Shown: piece after piece, positions 8,497 through 16,904 of the stretch
Layout of the letters: every line of letters starts with the position of its first letter
Numbering within the stretch: position 1 is the first letter of the stretch
Origin: Plastoroseomonas arctica
GTDB lineage: Bacteria > Pseudomonadota > Alphaproteobacteria > Acetobacterales > Acetobacteraceae
DNA length: 64,000 nt
NCBI RefSeq assembly: GCF_018128965.1
Contig: NZ_JAAEDH010000005.1
Coordinates: 62,001-126,000, forward strand
Direction of reading: 5' to 3'
The notes under the pieces: model-generated
Seen by the model: only the letters and a program-made list of their open reading frames with translations
Database searches by the model: none
Told to the model about the DNA's origin: nothing
Translations under genes and position numbers: made by a program

Positions 8497-9279
8497 ATGA
8501 GCGAGATCGAAGTCACCGATGATGACGGGCTGCGCAGCATCCGCATCGCCCGGCCCGAGAAGAAGAACGCCCTGACGCGCGCGATGTATGCGGCGATGGC
8601 GGAAGCACTCGACGAAGCGGCGACGAGGCCGTCCGTCCGCGCGGTGATGATCACCGGCGGCACCGAATGCTTCACCTCCGGCAATGACGTCGGCGACTTC
8701 AAGGCGCGCGGCGATGCCATGTCGGATGCGGCGTCCCCGGCGCAGGCCTTCCTCGCCGTGCTGCGCGCCTGCCCGAAGCCGGTGGTCGCCGCGGTGGCGG
8801 GCTACGCCATCGGCATCGGCACCACGCTGCTGCTCCACTGCGACCTGGTCTACGCCGGGGAGAATGCCGTCTTCCGCATGCCCTTCGTCGATCTCGGCCT
8901 TTGTCCGGAGGGCGGCTCCTCCCTGCTGGTCCCGCAACGTGCCGGGCAGCTGCTGGCCAACGAGCTGCTCATGCTTGGCGACGCCTTCACGCCGGCGACA
9001 GCGCTGCGTGCGGGCATCGTCAATGCCGTGGTCCCAATCGGCGAGCTGATGGCGACCGCGGAGACGGTCGCGCGGCGCTTGGCCGCGAAGCCGCCCTCGG
9101 CGATCGCCGCGACCAAGCGCCTGCTTCGGCAATCGGGCGCCGCGCCGCTCTCCGAGCACATGGAGGCGGAGTTCGCCCGCTTCGCGGCGCTGCTGCGCGG
9201 GCCCGAGGCGGCGGAGGCCGTGGCGGCGTTCCAGGAGAAGCGCAAGCCCGACTTCAGCCGCTTCAATGCCGCGGAGTAG
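8497..9279 (+). CDS. Enoyl-CoA hydratase/isomerase family protein
   Basis: The 260-residue crotonase-fold enzyme contains RPEKKNALT near the N-terminus, the oxyanion-hole segment FTSGNDVGDF, and a second oxyanion-hole region at AVAGYAIGIGTTLLLHCDLVYA. The acidic residue in the PEGGSS region matches one of the two hydratase glutamates. The ATG at 8497 (MSEIEVTDD) was chosen over the longer frame because homology starts there and a GGGAG stretch lies upstream. It is followed after 75 bases by an iron-type alcohol dehydrogenase. A role in fatty-acid or aromatic-CoA breakdown is likely but unspecific. Confidence 0.9.
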   Translation: MSEIEVTDDDGLRSIRIARPEKKNALTRAMYAAMAEALDEAATRPSVRAVMITGGTECFTSGNDVGDFKARGDAMSDAASPAQAFLAVLRACPKPVVAAVAGYAIGIGTTLLLHCDLVYAGENAVFRMPFVDLGLCPEGGSSLLVPQRAGQLLANELLMLGDAFTPATALRAGIVNAVVPIGELMATAETVARRLAAKPPSAIAATKRLLRQSGAAPLSEHMEAEFARFAALLRGPEAAEAVAAFQEKRKPDFSRFNAAE

Positions 9280-9354
9280 CGGGCGCGCCACCGCGGGCCC
9301 GCTTGCCCGGATGCGATCGGCGCCGCATCCTCGCCGCCTTGCAAAGGACGAGCG

Positions 9355-10503
9355 ATGAGCGCGCATCTCCATCAATGGCCCGCGCAGGGCCGCGTCCATC
9401 ACGGCGTCCCGCTCGCCGAGGCGCTGCCGCGCGAGGTTGCCGGCGCGGAGCGCGTCATCCTGGTCACCACGCGGTCGCTGGCGGGCGGCGCGCTGGTGCA
9501 GGCCGCGAAAGCCGCCATCGGCGCCCGGCTCGCAGGCGTCTTCGCAACCATGCGCGCCCACAGCCCGGTGGAGGATGTCCTGGCCCTTGCCGCGCTGCTG
9601 CGCGCCGAGCGGGCGGACCTGGTCGTGGCGGTGGGCGGCGGCTCGGTCATCGACGGCAGCAAGGTGGCCTGCCTTGCAGCCTGGCAAGCGCTTGTCGACC
9701 ACGCGTCGCTGATCGGCGCGGCGACGTCACGCGGCAGCGAGCCTGCCTTCTGGGACGGCGCAACGCCGACACCGCGCATTATCGCCGTGCCCACGACCCT
9801 GTCCGCCGCCGAGTTCGCGCCGCATGCCGGCTACACCGATCTCGTCGCGGGGCGGAAGTACCGCGCGCTCGATCCGTGGATGGTGCCGCGCGCGGTCATC
9901 CTGGACCCGGCTGCGACGCTGGAGACGCCGGCAGCGCTGCTGCTCTCCTCGGGCATCCGCGCGCTTGACCACGCGGCGGAGCGCTGGTGCTCGACGGCGC
10001 CGCAGCCCTTCTCCGACGCGGTGTCGCTGCAGGCGATGGAGATGCTGGCCGAGCACCTGCCGCGCGTGCATCGCGCACCGGACGACCTCATCGCCCGCGC
10101 GGCCTGCCAGCAGGCGGCGTGGCTTTCGGTGATGGGTGGCTGGTCGGGCGTGCCCGTCGGGGCGAGCCACGGCATCGGCTACATCCTGGGTGGCGCGAAG
10201 GGGGTGCCGCATGGGATCACCTCCTGCCTCATGCTGCACGCCGTGATGCGCTGGAACGCGCCGGTGAACGAAGCGCGGCAAGCCCGCGTCGCGCAGATCC
10301 TCCGGGCGGAGGCAGCGGGACCCGGCATTGAGCGCTTCGTGCGCGCGCTCGGCCTGCCCACACGGCTGTCGGAGCAGGGGATCGGCGCGGCGGATATTCC
10401 CGGCCTCGCCGCGCGCTGGACCGGCGACGCGCCGATCGCCACCAACCCGCGCCCGGTGCGCGACGCGGCCGACGTCGAGGCGATCCTGCGCCTCGCGGCC
10501 TGA
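9355..10503 (+). CDS. Iron-containing alcohol dehydrogenase / maleylacetate reductase-like
   Basis: This 382-residue enzyme has the iron-dehydrogenase nucleotide motif VVAVGGGSVIDGSK (residues about 93-106). The metal-binding histidine region is GASHGIGYILGGAKGVPHGITSC, with further His and Asp upstream (ALDHAAERW). The arrangement is closest to the maleylacetate reductase and 1,3-propanediol-type branch. It follows the crotonase on the same strand and probably shares its transcript, suggesting a small catabolic unit. Substrate not identified. Confidence 0.85.
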   Translation: MSAHLHQWPAQGRVHHGVPLAEALPREVAGAERVILVTTRSLAGGALVQAAKAAIGARLAGVFATMRAHSPVEDVLALAALLRAERADLVVAVGGGSVIDGSKVACLAAWQALVDHASLIGAATSRGSEPAFWDGATPTPRIIAVPTTLSAAEFAPHAGYTDLVAGRKYRALDPWMVPRAVILDPAATLETPAALLLSSGIRALDHAAERWCSTAPQPFSDAVSLQAMEMLAEHLPRVHRAPDDLIARAACQQAAWLSVMGGWSGVPVGASHGIGYILGGAKGVPHGITSCLMLHAVMRWNAPVNEARQARVAQILRAEAAGPGIERFVRALGLPTRLSEQGIGAADIPGLAARWTGDAPIATNPRPVRDAADVEAILRLAA

Positions 10504-10509
10504 CACAGA

Positions 10510-11523
10510 TCACTTGGGTCGCTGGTACCGGATCCGAAGGTCGCGCTCCCGGTAGCGCTCGGTCCGCGCGGTGACGGCGATCCGTACCGGGGCCGCGCGC
10601 ACCGTCCCGTTCTGGATCATCCGGCAAGGCCGCAAGAAACGTGGCCGCGCCACGGAGGGGTCATTGAGCCGCACGCAGCTCGCGGCAAAGTCCGCCGAGG
10701 TGACGAGCCCGAAATCCGGCATCGGGAAGAGGTTGCCGGTGATCACCTCATTGCCCACGACCTCTCCGTTCGCGGGCCGCTCCAGGATCCATTCCGCGGT
10801 GCTGCCGCGCATCGGCGCGGCGGATTTGGCCACCGTCGCGAAGGCAGTCTTCCCCTGCGAGAGATTGGCGAAGCAGAACACCACCCGCGTGGTGGAAAGC
10901 ATCGCGAGGTAGCAGAGCACCTGGTCGCCCGCCGCCAGCGGCAGGCCGTCCACGTAGTGCTGCAGATCGGTGCTGCCCCGCACCCACCATTGCCACCAGA
11001 ACCGGTGCCCGCCATCGGGGCCGGCGGTGTGCTCGGTGCCGAGCTGCGGCATGGACGCGGCCCACCGATGCTTGCCGTCGAGCCCGACCCAGATGCTGCA
11101 CCGGTAGGGCTCGCCATTCGCATCCTCGGGTGCGCCGATGGCGACGCTGGGCACCTGCCATCGCGCGGCGACGGCACGGAAACGCTCGCTGCGATTGGCG
11201 GCGATCCACCCGCCGGACCAGTTGCCGCTCAACGAGAGCCGGCTCGCCGGGCGCGCGCCCACGCGGCGCAGCGCCATCGACTTCATGGCGCGGAACAGGC
11301 GTTCGGCCGGCGAGGCTGGTCGCGTGTCGGCGGGCACGAACGCCGTGTCCGGCCCGAACAGGCTCGACCAATGCGCGAACAGCGCCGGGTCCTTCGCGGC
11401 ATCGGGTGCCGGCGGCAGCCCGAACTCGGCCAGGCGGTCGCGGTCGGTCGCGATGTTCACCGGGTCGAACCCCGCCGGCGGCAGCGTCGGTCCGTTGCCC
11501 CCGCCCGCGTCGGGCTCGGTCAT
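10510..11523 (-). CDS. Bacterial eqolisin-like (peptidase G1, glutamic peptidase family) protein
   Basis: The 337-residue protein carries the core signature of the G1 family first described from fungal acid peptidases: N-W-S-G-G-W at 101-106, W-V-G-L-D-G at 145-150, Q160 in MPQLGTEH, the W-Q-W-W segment at 177-180, and A-E-W-I-L-E at 243-248. Q160 and E244 align with the catalytic Gln/Glu dyad of scytalidoglutamic peptidase. No signal peptide is visible; instead there is an N-terminal stretch of about 95 residues not typical of fungal enzymes. The ATG overlaps the stop codon of the PAP2 gene upstream (ATGA), so the two are coupled. Activity is inferred, and bacterial homologues are poorly studied. 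Confidence 0.72.
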   Translation of the reverse strand: MTEPDAGGGNGPTLPPAGFDPVNIATDRDRLAEFGLPPAPDAAKDPALFAHWSSLFGPDTAFVPADTRPASPAERLFRAMKSMALRRVGARPASRLSLSGNWSGGWIAANRSERFRAVAARWQVPSVAIGAPEDANGEPYRCSIWVGLDGKHRWAASMPQLGTEHTAGPDGGHRFWWQWWVRGSTDLQHYVDGLPLAAGDQVLCYLAMLSTTRVVFCFANLSQGKTAFATVAKSAAPMRGSTAEWILERPANGEVVGNEVITGNLFPMPDFGLVTSADFAASCVRLNDPSVARPRFLRPCRMIQNGTVRAAPVRIAVTARTERYRERDLRIRYQRPK

Positions 11524-12404
11524 GGCGCACCCCATTCGGCGCGCGCATCGGCCAGGGCGGCGATGAAGAGCGGGCAGGTGGCCAGCAGCGCATAGGCCTC
11601 GCCGGCCAGTTCGAAGCCACCGCGGCTGTCGGACGCGTAGTGCAGCCCGGCGATCTCGCGGTTGCGCGCGATGCGATGGGCCATGGCGTGCAGCATGGGT
11701 GTGGCCGCCGCGCGCGGTGAGCCGGCCAGAATGGCGTCCAGGATTTGCGCCATCAGCATCGACTGCGTGGCGTGGCCGGAGGGAAAGGCGGGGTGGCCCG
11801 GCACCTCGATGGGCGGCAGCAGCGCCGGCCACAGCTGGGAGGGGCGCGGCCGTAGGTACACGTTCTTGAAATGCATGGAGGTGAGGATGCCCACGATCCC
11901 CGCCACATGCATCAGCCGGAAGGTCTTGCCATGGGTGCGGCTGGAAAAGCGCAGCAGGCCCGCGAAGTAGGAGATGCAGTCCTCGTAGGTCTCGTTCTGC
12001 GCCACGATCTCGCCGATGGCGTCGGCGCGTTCGTCCTGGGCCGCGGCAAACAGCGCGTCCTTCTCGTCCGCCAGCGCCTTGCCGCCGGTCGGGAACGGCG
12101 ACAGGGCAATCGTCTTCCACGGCTTGGTGGTCGCGAATTCGCTCAGGATCAGCCAGGCGGACCACTTGCCGCTCCAGTCGCGCGGGGTCCAGGTGATGCT
12201 CGACAGTGCCGGCAGCGCCTCGAGGTCGGAGGCGGGCGTGCTCTTCACCCACGCCCAGCCGGCCGGGCCCTTGCGCCAGGTCTGCGCATCCTCCTTGTCG
12301 AAGGGCAGGTCGGAGCGGAAGGGCAGGGGCACGCCGGCGCCGCCGCCCATGTCCCCCATGTCGCCCATGTCGCCCATATCACCCATGTCACCCATGTTCG
12401 ACAT
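11520..12404 (-). CDS. PAP2/vanadium haloperoxidase-superfamily phosphatase
   Basis: The 294-residue protein shows all three PAP2 motifs: K180-x6-R187-P (KNVYLRPRP), P-S-G-H at 208-211, and R249-x5-H255-x3-D259. These residues bind phosphate or vanadate and supply the catalytic histidines, so the protein is either an acid phosphatase or a haloperoxidase-like enzyme. There are few convincing membrane segments, which favours a soluble haloperoxidase/class A phosphatase type. The first 20 residues are an odd Met-Gly-Asp repeat produced by a 9-bp tandem repeat. It sits between the SARP-like regulator and the G1 peptidase, all in one minus-strand operon. Confidence 0.83.
   Translation of the reverse strand: MSNMGDMGDMGDMGDMGDMGGGAGVPLPFRSDLPFDKEDAQTWRKGPAGWAWVKSTPASDLEALPALSSITWTPRDWSGKWSAWLILSEFATTKPWKTIALSPFPTGGKALADEKDALFAAAQDERADAIGEIVAQNETYEDCISYFAGLLRFSSRTHGKTFRLMHVAGIVGILTSMHFKNVYLRPRPSQLWPALLPPIEVPGHPAFPSGHATQSMLMAQILDAILAGSPRAAATPMLHAMAHRIARNREIAGLHYASDSRGGFELAGEAYALLATCPLFIAALADARAEWGAP
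12346..12399 (-). repeat. Six 9-bp tandem repeats encoding Met-Gly-Asp
   Basis: Six units of the form CCCATGTCN (plus-strand reading), with few substitutions, lie in frame at the start of the PAP2 gene and encode M-G-D repeats. The unit is a multiple of three, so copy-number change would lengthen or shorten the protein without a frameshift. Several units offer alternative ATG codons. Confidence 0.9.
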
Positions 12405-12437
12405 CGGATCACCTTTCCCGGTGGAGACGTGTTGCTT

Positions 12438-14498
12438 TCAGCTCGGCAGCCCGGCGAGGCGCAGCCTCTCGCCATGTGCGTCGCGGATGGATTGCGAGAA
12501 CGGCGTTCGCGCGAGGAAGCGCCGCAGCGAGAAGTCCGGCTGCAGTTTCACGACCTGCGCGGCCATCTCGCGCGCGGCATCGATCTCGCCCTGCATCACG
12601 AGCGCGGCGGCGAGCGTGCGCAGGTTCGAGGTCAGCATCGGGTTGCTCGCGAAGGCCTTGCGGCCCCAGCGCACCGCCTCGTCGAAGTCGCCGGCCACGT
12701 AGTGGCCCTGGCTCACCATGTGCTCGGTGAAGAAGGCGAAGGGATCGCGCGGCGACAGGCGCAGCCCGCGCATCGCGTGCGCCACCGCGCTCTCGCCGTC
12801 ACCGGTCCAGCCATGGGTGGTGCTGCTCAGCGTCCAGGCGAGCGACGCGGAAGGCCCGACGGAGATCGCGCGGTCGAGGAAGTGCCGCGCCGCGCTGTAG
12901 TCGCGCCGGGTGAAGGACAGCGTCTGGCCCTGGATGGCGAGTGCGACCGCGTCGTTGTGGTCGCGCTCCAGCGCCTCGCCGGCGAGGCGCGCGGCGGCGG
13001 CGGTGTCGGCCGCCGGGTCCGAGCTCCAGCCCTGGGCGAGGTTGTAGTTGTGCCAGGTGGCGGCGTGGCTGCGCACGGCGGCGAAGCCGGGGTCGAGCTC
13101 CATGCCCCGCCGCAGCAGCCGCCCGGCCTCGGCGAAGGCGGTGGGCTCGAGCCAGCTCATCCGGTCGAGGCCGCGCAGCAGCAGGTCGTAGGCGGTGAGG
13201 CTCGAGGGTGGCTTGCGCCGGGCGCGGGCCAGCTCGTTCTCGCGCACCGACGGCGCGATGGCGCTCACGATCTCCGCGGTGAGCGTGTCCTGCAGGTCGA
13301 ACAGGTCGTCGAGCGCCACGTTGCGCCGGTCGGCGCGCACGACGGAACCGCCGACGGTCTCGATCAGCTCGTTGAAGATGCGCAGACGCGGGCCCGAGCT
13401 GCTGACCGAACCGCTGAGGATGTAGCGCACGCCGAGCTCGGCGCCGACCACGCGCGGGTCGAGCGGCTGCTGCGTGTAGGCGAGCGAGGTGCCGCGCCCG
13501 ATCACGAACAGGTCGCCCAGGCCCGACAGCTCGTGGATCACGCCCTCGACCAGGCCGTTGGCGAGCAGGATCGCATCCGCCTGGCCGGCCGGCGCGGCGA
13601 AGGGCAGCACCGCGATCGAGGCCTGGCGCTGGTTGTGGTCGATGGGGGCGAGCGCAGGTGCGACCGGCGCCCGCGCCGGCACGGTCATGGCCAGGGCACG
13701 GGCGCGTTGCTGCGGGATGGGCGCCGGCGCCAGTGCCGGGCGCGCCGGGGAGGTGCCGCGCAGCAGGTCGCGCAGCGCGCGGGTCTCGGCCGAGGGCGCG
13801 GCGTCGAGAAGCCGGCGCAGCGCCGTCTCGCAGGCGATGTATTCGCGCAGAGCCTGGCCGGTGTCGCCCATGTCGGCGAGCGAGCGGATGATCAGCCGCC
13901 AGGCGCGCTCATGCGTGGCATCGCGCGCGAGCAGGTCGCGCGCGGCGGCGATGCGCTGCTCGGGCGGGGAGTCGGCGCGGCAGAGACGCTCGATCTCCGC
14001 CTCCATGCGTTCGCGCAGGCGGCGGTCGATGCGGGCGCGCTCGCCATGCAGCCACTGGTCGAAGGCGGGGGCGAGCTCGCCCAGATCCTCCAGCAGCGCT
14101 GCCTGCGGCCAGGCGACACGCTCGCCCGGCGCCGCGTTCTCGAACGCGGCGAGGTCGATGACGCAGGCATCGGCGTGCAGGCGGAGGTCGTCGCGGCGCG
14201 CGTCGAGCACCGCGACGCCGGCGCCACGCAGCGCGTTGGTCAGCTCGGAGACGGCCTGGCGGAGGCTGTTGCGCGCCTGCTCCTCCGGCACGCGGTCCCA
14301 CAGCAGGCCGGCGATGCGGGTCCGGCGCACCGGGCGGCCGCCCTCGAGTGCCAGGATGGCCAGGACGGCGCGGCTTTTGCGCGTGCGCGGCAACAGATCG
14401 GGCGCCGCGTCGCTCCAGACCCGGAAGCGACCGAACAGGGAGAACTGCACCACGGGCGCGCGTTGCTCACGCGCCGGGAGAGCGATCGATGACATCAT
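12438..14498 (-). CDS. SARP-like transcriptional regulator with BTAD, TolB-like and TPR regions
   Basis: The 686-residue multidomain regulator has four parts. Residues about 18-100 form an OmpR-type winged helix (FSLFGRFRV...NSLRQAVSELTNAL). Residues 110-250 are a bacterial transcriptional activation domain rich in helices. Residues about 285-400 are a TolB/FlgO-like segment beginning SIAVLPFA and containing GVRYILSGSV. The rest is TPR-like repeats (AFAEAGRLLRRGMELDPGFA and following). This build resembles adenylate-cyclase-associated and CadC-like one-component regulators. It precedes the PAP2 and G1 genes on the same strand and probably controls them. No membrane segment is visible. The signal sensed is unknown. 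Confidence 0.85.
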   Translation of the reverse strand: MMSSIALPAREQRAPVVQFSLFGRFRVWSDAAPDLLPRTRKSRAVLAILALEGGRPVRRTRIAGLLWDRVPEEQARNSLRQAVSELTNALRGAGVAVLDARRDDLRLHADACVIDLAAFENAAPGERVAWPQAALLEDLGELAPAFDQWLHGERARIDRRLRERMEAEIERLCRADSPPEQRIAAARDLLARDATHERAWRLIIRSLADMGDTGQALREYIACETALRRLLDAAPSAETRALRDLLRGTSPARPALAPAPIPQQRARALAMTVPARAPVAPALAPIDHNQRQASIAVLPFAAPAGQADAILLANGLVEGVIHELSGLGDLFVIGRGTSLAYTQQPLDPRVVGAELGVRYILSGSVSSSGPRLRIFNELIETVGGSVVRADRRNVALDDLFDLQDTLTAEIVSAIAPSVRENELARARRKPPSSLTAYDLLLRGLDRMSWLEPTAFAEAGRLLRRGMELDPGFAAVRSHAATWHNYNLAQGWSSDPAADTAAAARLAGEALERDHNDAVALAIQGQTLSFTRRDYSAARHFLDRAISVGPSASLAWTLSSTTHGWTGDGESAVAHAMRGLRLSPRDPFAFFTEHMVSQGHYVAGDFDEAVRWGRKAFASNPMLTSNLRTLAAALVMQGEIDAAREMAAQVVKLQPDFSLRRFLARTPFSQSIRDAHGERLRLAGLPS

Positions 14499-14829
14499 CG
14501 GCGACCCCTCCTGTCACGGCACCTTCCTCTTGCCGCCGGGCGCTGTGCCCCGCGGCATCCCTTCGGCGCCTGATACAATCACTCTCACCACTCACGGCGT
14601 CAGGAGCAAGCATCCTTCGCCTCCCCCTGCGAACGATTTTGCGCTGCAATAACGCAGCGCAAGCGAAGGGCTGTGCGCCGACCCCGAAACTGCTCTCCAC
14701 GGCGGCCGATGCGGCGCCGGGTCCGGCCCCATCCCCCCGTCCAGGCGGGGCGGGGCGCCCGGTCTTCGTGCGGCAGGGGGTTGCGCGGGGTCGCGCGCGC
14801 CGTGGCGGGACCCGCGGGAGATCGGTGTC
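14499..14829. other. 331-base divergent control region
   Basis: No gene is visible here. It separates the minus-strand regulator operon from the plus-strand small-protein/TauE operon, so it should contain promoters for both. The one clear structure is the dyad at 14639-14662. The part near 14680-14820 is a GC-rich stretch with no recognisable motif. Confidence 0.5.
14639..14662. promoter_or_regulatory. 9-bp inverted repeat, possible operator
   Basis: TTGCGCTGC-aataac-GCAGCGCAA is a perfect 9-bp dyad with a 6-base AT-rich spacer, midway between two divergent operons. The geometry suits a dimeric regulator, possibly the SARP-like protein itself. A hairpin at RNA level is the alternative. Confidence 0.45.
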
Positions 14830-15132
14830 ATGCAGCCTTCGCCTCTCAAGGCCGTCCTCGCGGCGGTGATCCTGATGACCGCGGCGGGCCAGGGATGGGC
14901 GCAGCCAGCGCCCGCCGCGACGCCGGAGTTCACCATCGAGCGGCGCGACGCGCTGCGCCGGACGTGGCAGCGCGACCCCGCCATCCGCGACTACGTCGGG
15001 CCCGGCGATGCCGACCGGCTCGACGCGCACTCGGATTTCTATTCCGAGGACTACACGGGCCGGCAGTCTCTCGCGCCGGCGCCGACCGCGCTGGACGTGG
15101 CGATCGCTACCGTGCCGGAGACGGCACCATGA
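14830..15132 (+). CDS. Small exported protein of unknown function
   Basis: The 100-residue product has a Sec signal peptide (hydrophobic stretch around LAAVILMTAAGQGWA, cleavage likely after AQ) and a mature part of about 75 residues that is rich in charged residues (FTIERRDALRRTW, YVGPGDADRL). No family is recognised. It overlaps the next gene by 4 bases (ATGA) and is first of three coupled genes ending in a TauE-type permease. A periplasmic accessory role is possible but not shown. Confidence 0.65.
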   Translation: MQPSPLKAVLAAVILMTAAGQGWAQPAPAATPEFTIERRDALRRTWQRDPAIRDYVGPGDADRLDAHSDFYSEDYTGRQSLAPAPTALDVAIATVPETAP

Positions 15133-15377
15133 GCGCCGACCGGCTCGGCCCACCCGCCGACGGCGACGGCATGGCGCCGATGCTGTGGCGCATGGTCGCC
15201 ATCGCGCTGGCCTGGTTCGCGCTGCTCGGCCTGGTCATGCTGCTGACCGGGCCGACCCGGCACCACGAGCGCGCGGCGCCCGGCGCGACGGAGCGGCCCG
15301 CCGCCGGTGCCGAGCCGCTGCGCACCCGCTCGCTCCGCCACGGCGGGTCCGCCCCGGCGCCGCCGGCGGCACTCTGA
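15129..15377 (+). CDS. Small single-span membrane protein
   Basis: This is an 82-residue protein with one hydrophobic helix (about residues 18-42, MLWRMVAIALAWFALLGLVM) and an Ala/Pro/Arg-rich tail. It overlaps both neighbours: ATGA with the exported protein before it, and a one-base TGATG junction with the TauE-like gene after it. The tight coupling suggests the three products are made together. No known domain was recognised. Confidence 0.6.
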   Translation: MSADRLGPPADGDGMAPMLWRMVAIALAWFALLGLVMLLTGPTRHHERAAPGATERPAAGAEPLRTRSLRHGGSAPAPPAAL

Positions 15378-16228
15378 TGGCGGCCGCGGTCATGGCGATG
15401 CGCCCGCGGCTGATGCTGCTGCCGCTGCTCGCCGGCCTCACCTGCCTGAGCTTCGGGCTCGGCGGGCAGGCGATGCCGGGCAGCGGGCTGTCGGGGCTGG
15501 TGGCGGTCGCGGTGTTCGCCGCGGTGGGCATCGCCTCGATCGGCGGCTTCGCGATGTCGGCCTTCTGCGCGCCCGCGCTCGCGTTTCTCGCGGTCGAGCC
15601 GGTTGCGGCGGTGCGCATCATCCTGGTGTGCAGCATCGTGATGCAGGTGCTCAACGTGTGGGAGTTCCGCCGCCACATCGCGTTGGGCGCGATCGCGCCG
15701 CTGCTGCTGGCCGGGCTCGCGACGGTGCCGATCGGGGTGCACCTGCTGCTGGTGCTGCCCAAGGCCGCGAGCCTCACCGCGATCGGCACGGTGATCTGCG
15801 CCTCCGCGCTGTGGTCGATCCTGCGCCCGGCCAAGGCGCAGGCGCACGCGCCCAACCTCTGGCTGGATCTGCTGGCGGCCGGGCTGGGCGGTATCACCGG
15901 CGGCATCGCGGCCTTCCCCTCGGCCGCGCTCACCGTCTGGATCGGGTTGCAGCGCTGGCCCAAGGAGCGCCAGCGCGGCGTGATGCAGCCCTTCATCCTG
16001 GTGATGCAGGTCGCGATCCTCGCCACCATCACGCTGATGGCGCCGGCGACCGGGCATCCGCCGTTCGACGCCACGGTGATGGCGTATGCGCTGCCTGCCA
16101 TCCTGGGCACCGCGATGGGGCTGCGCGTGTGCCGCGCGCTCGGCGAGCGCCACTTCGTGCGCGCGGTGCAGGCGCTGCTGCTGCTGAGCGGCATCGCCAT
16201 GCTGGTGAGCGGCCTGCTGGCCGCCTGA
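15377..16228 (+). CDS. TauE/SafE family membrane permease
   Basis: The 283-residue protein has about eight hydrophobic segments in the two-repeat pattern of the TauE/SafE (DUF81) family, whose members move sulfite, sulfoacetate, taurine-derived anions or other organosulfonates out of the cell. Family-typical features include GGFAMSAFCAPAL in the first repeat and GGITGGIAAFPSAALTVW in the second. The start at 15377 overlaps the preceding stop; an ATG at 15395 is a possible alternative. The neighbouring genes do not reveal the transported anion. Confidence 0.82.
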   Translation: MAAAVMAMRPRLMLLPLLAGLTCLSFGLGGQAMPGSGLSGLVAVAVFAAVGIASIGGFAMSAFCAPALAFLAVEPVAAVRIILVCSIVMQVLNVWEFRRHIALGAIAPLLLAGLATVPIGVHLLLVLPKAASLTAIGTVICASALWSILRPAKAQAHAPNLWLDLLAAGLGGITGGIAAFPSAALTVWIGLQRWPKERQRGVMQPFILVMQVAILATITLMAPATGHPPFDATVMAYALPAILGTAMGLRVCRALGERHFVRAVQALLLLSGIAMLVSGLLAA

Positions 16229-16235
16229 TCCGCGC

Positions 16236-16829
16236 TCAGGGTGGTGCGAACTGGCGTGACCAGGTGGCGCGCCCGGCCGCATTGCGCAGGCAACGGCCGA
16301 GCCCGGCCAGCAGCCCGGGTGGCGGACGCTGGTCGGGCAGCTTTCTCAGCTCGGATAAAATCACGGCCTGGATGGTTTGGGACAAATCCGGGTCGGGCAG
16401 GAACCAGGGCAGCATCGGCAGCGCCGTGAGCCGGCCGAGCCGGCGCGCGAGGGCCAGGCCGCGCATGCCCAGCACGCGCATCGCCCGCCGCGCGAGCCGG
16501 CAGATCCAGTAATCCATCGCGCGAAGCCCGGGCGGCGCATTGGGCTTGGCCACGGCTTCGAGCAGCCGCGACCACAGGCCGGCCTCGGCCAGGCGCACGA
16601 AGTGCCGCGCGACGGTGTTGGGCTTGCCGGCCGCGGCGGGGGCCGCGCGCCACGGCGCGCCGGTGACGGCGAGATGGAGGAAGGCATCCATGCGGGTGCG
16701 CGCATCGGCCGAAAGCGGGCGGCCAGGGGCGTGGTCGGCGCGGGTGAAATGCGGGGCGAGGATGGCCCATTCCGCGTCCGTCAAGGCGGCGGCCGGGCGG
16801 CGGGGGGTGTAGCGCGGGGCGGGTTGCAT
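16236..16829 (-). CDS. Transposase-derived protein (IS5-type N-terminal domain, no DDE domain)
   Basis: The 197-residue product starts with the domain found at the N-terminus of IS5/IS4-like transposases (LTDAEWAILAPHF... then RMDAFLHLAVTGAPWRAAP). The rest is an unrelated Arg/Leu-rich helical region, and no DDE catalytic domain or flanking terminal inverted repeat is seen. It may be a decayed insertion-sequence remnant or a domesticated DNA-binding protein. The frame is intact and has the strong GC bias of neighbouring genes, which favours long residence in the genome. It is convergent with the TauE-type gene. Confidence 0.6.
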   Translation of the reverse strand: MQPAPRYTPRRPAAALTDAEWAILAPHFTRADHAPGRPLSADARTRMDAFLHLAVTGAPWRAAPAAAGKPNTVARHFVRLAEAGLWSRLLEAVAKPNAPPGLRAMDYWICRLARRAMRVLGMRGLALARRLGRLTALPMLPWFLPDPDLSQTIQAVILSELRKLPDQRPPPGLLAGLGRCLRNAAGRATWSRQFAPP

Positions 16830-16904
16830 GCGGCGCCTTCTGGTCGAAGAACCCGCAGCATGACAGGATAAAAATCCTAGTTCAAGATTGGTGTCTTCGG
16901 GCGC

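Noticed and set aside
11871..14492. 873-residue open frame opposite the SARP-like regulator
   Set aside because: It has no recognisable motif and is explained by high GC content on the opposite strand of a real gene.
16236..16829. Complete IS5-type insertion sequence
   Set aside because: No DDE domain, no terminal inverted repeats and no target-site duplication were found near the gene.
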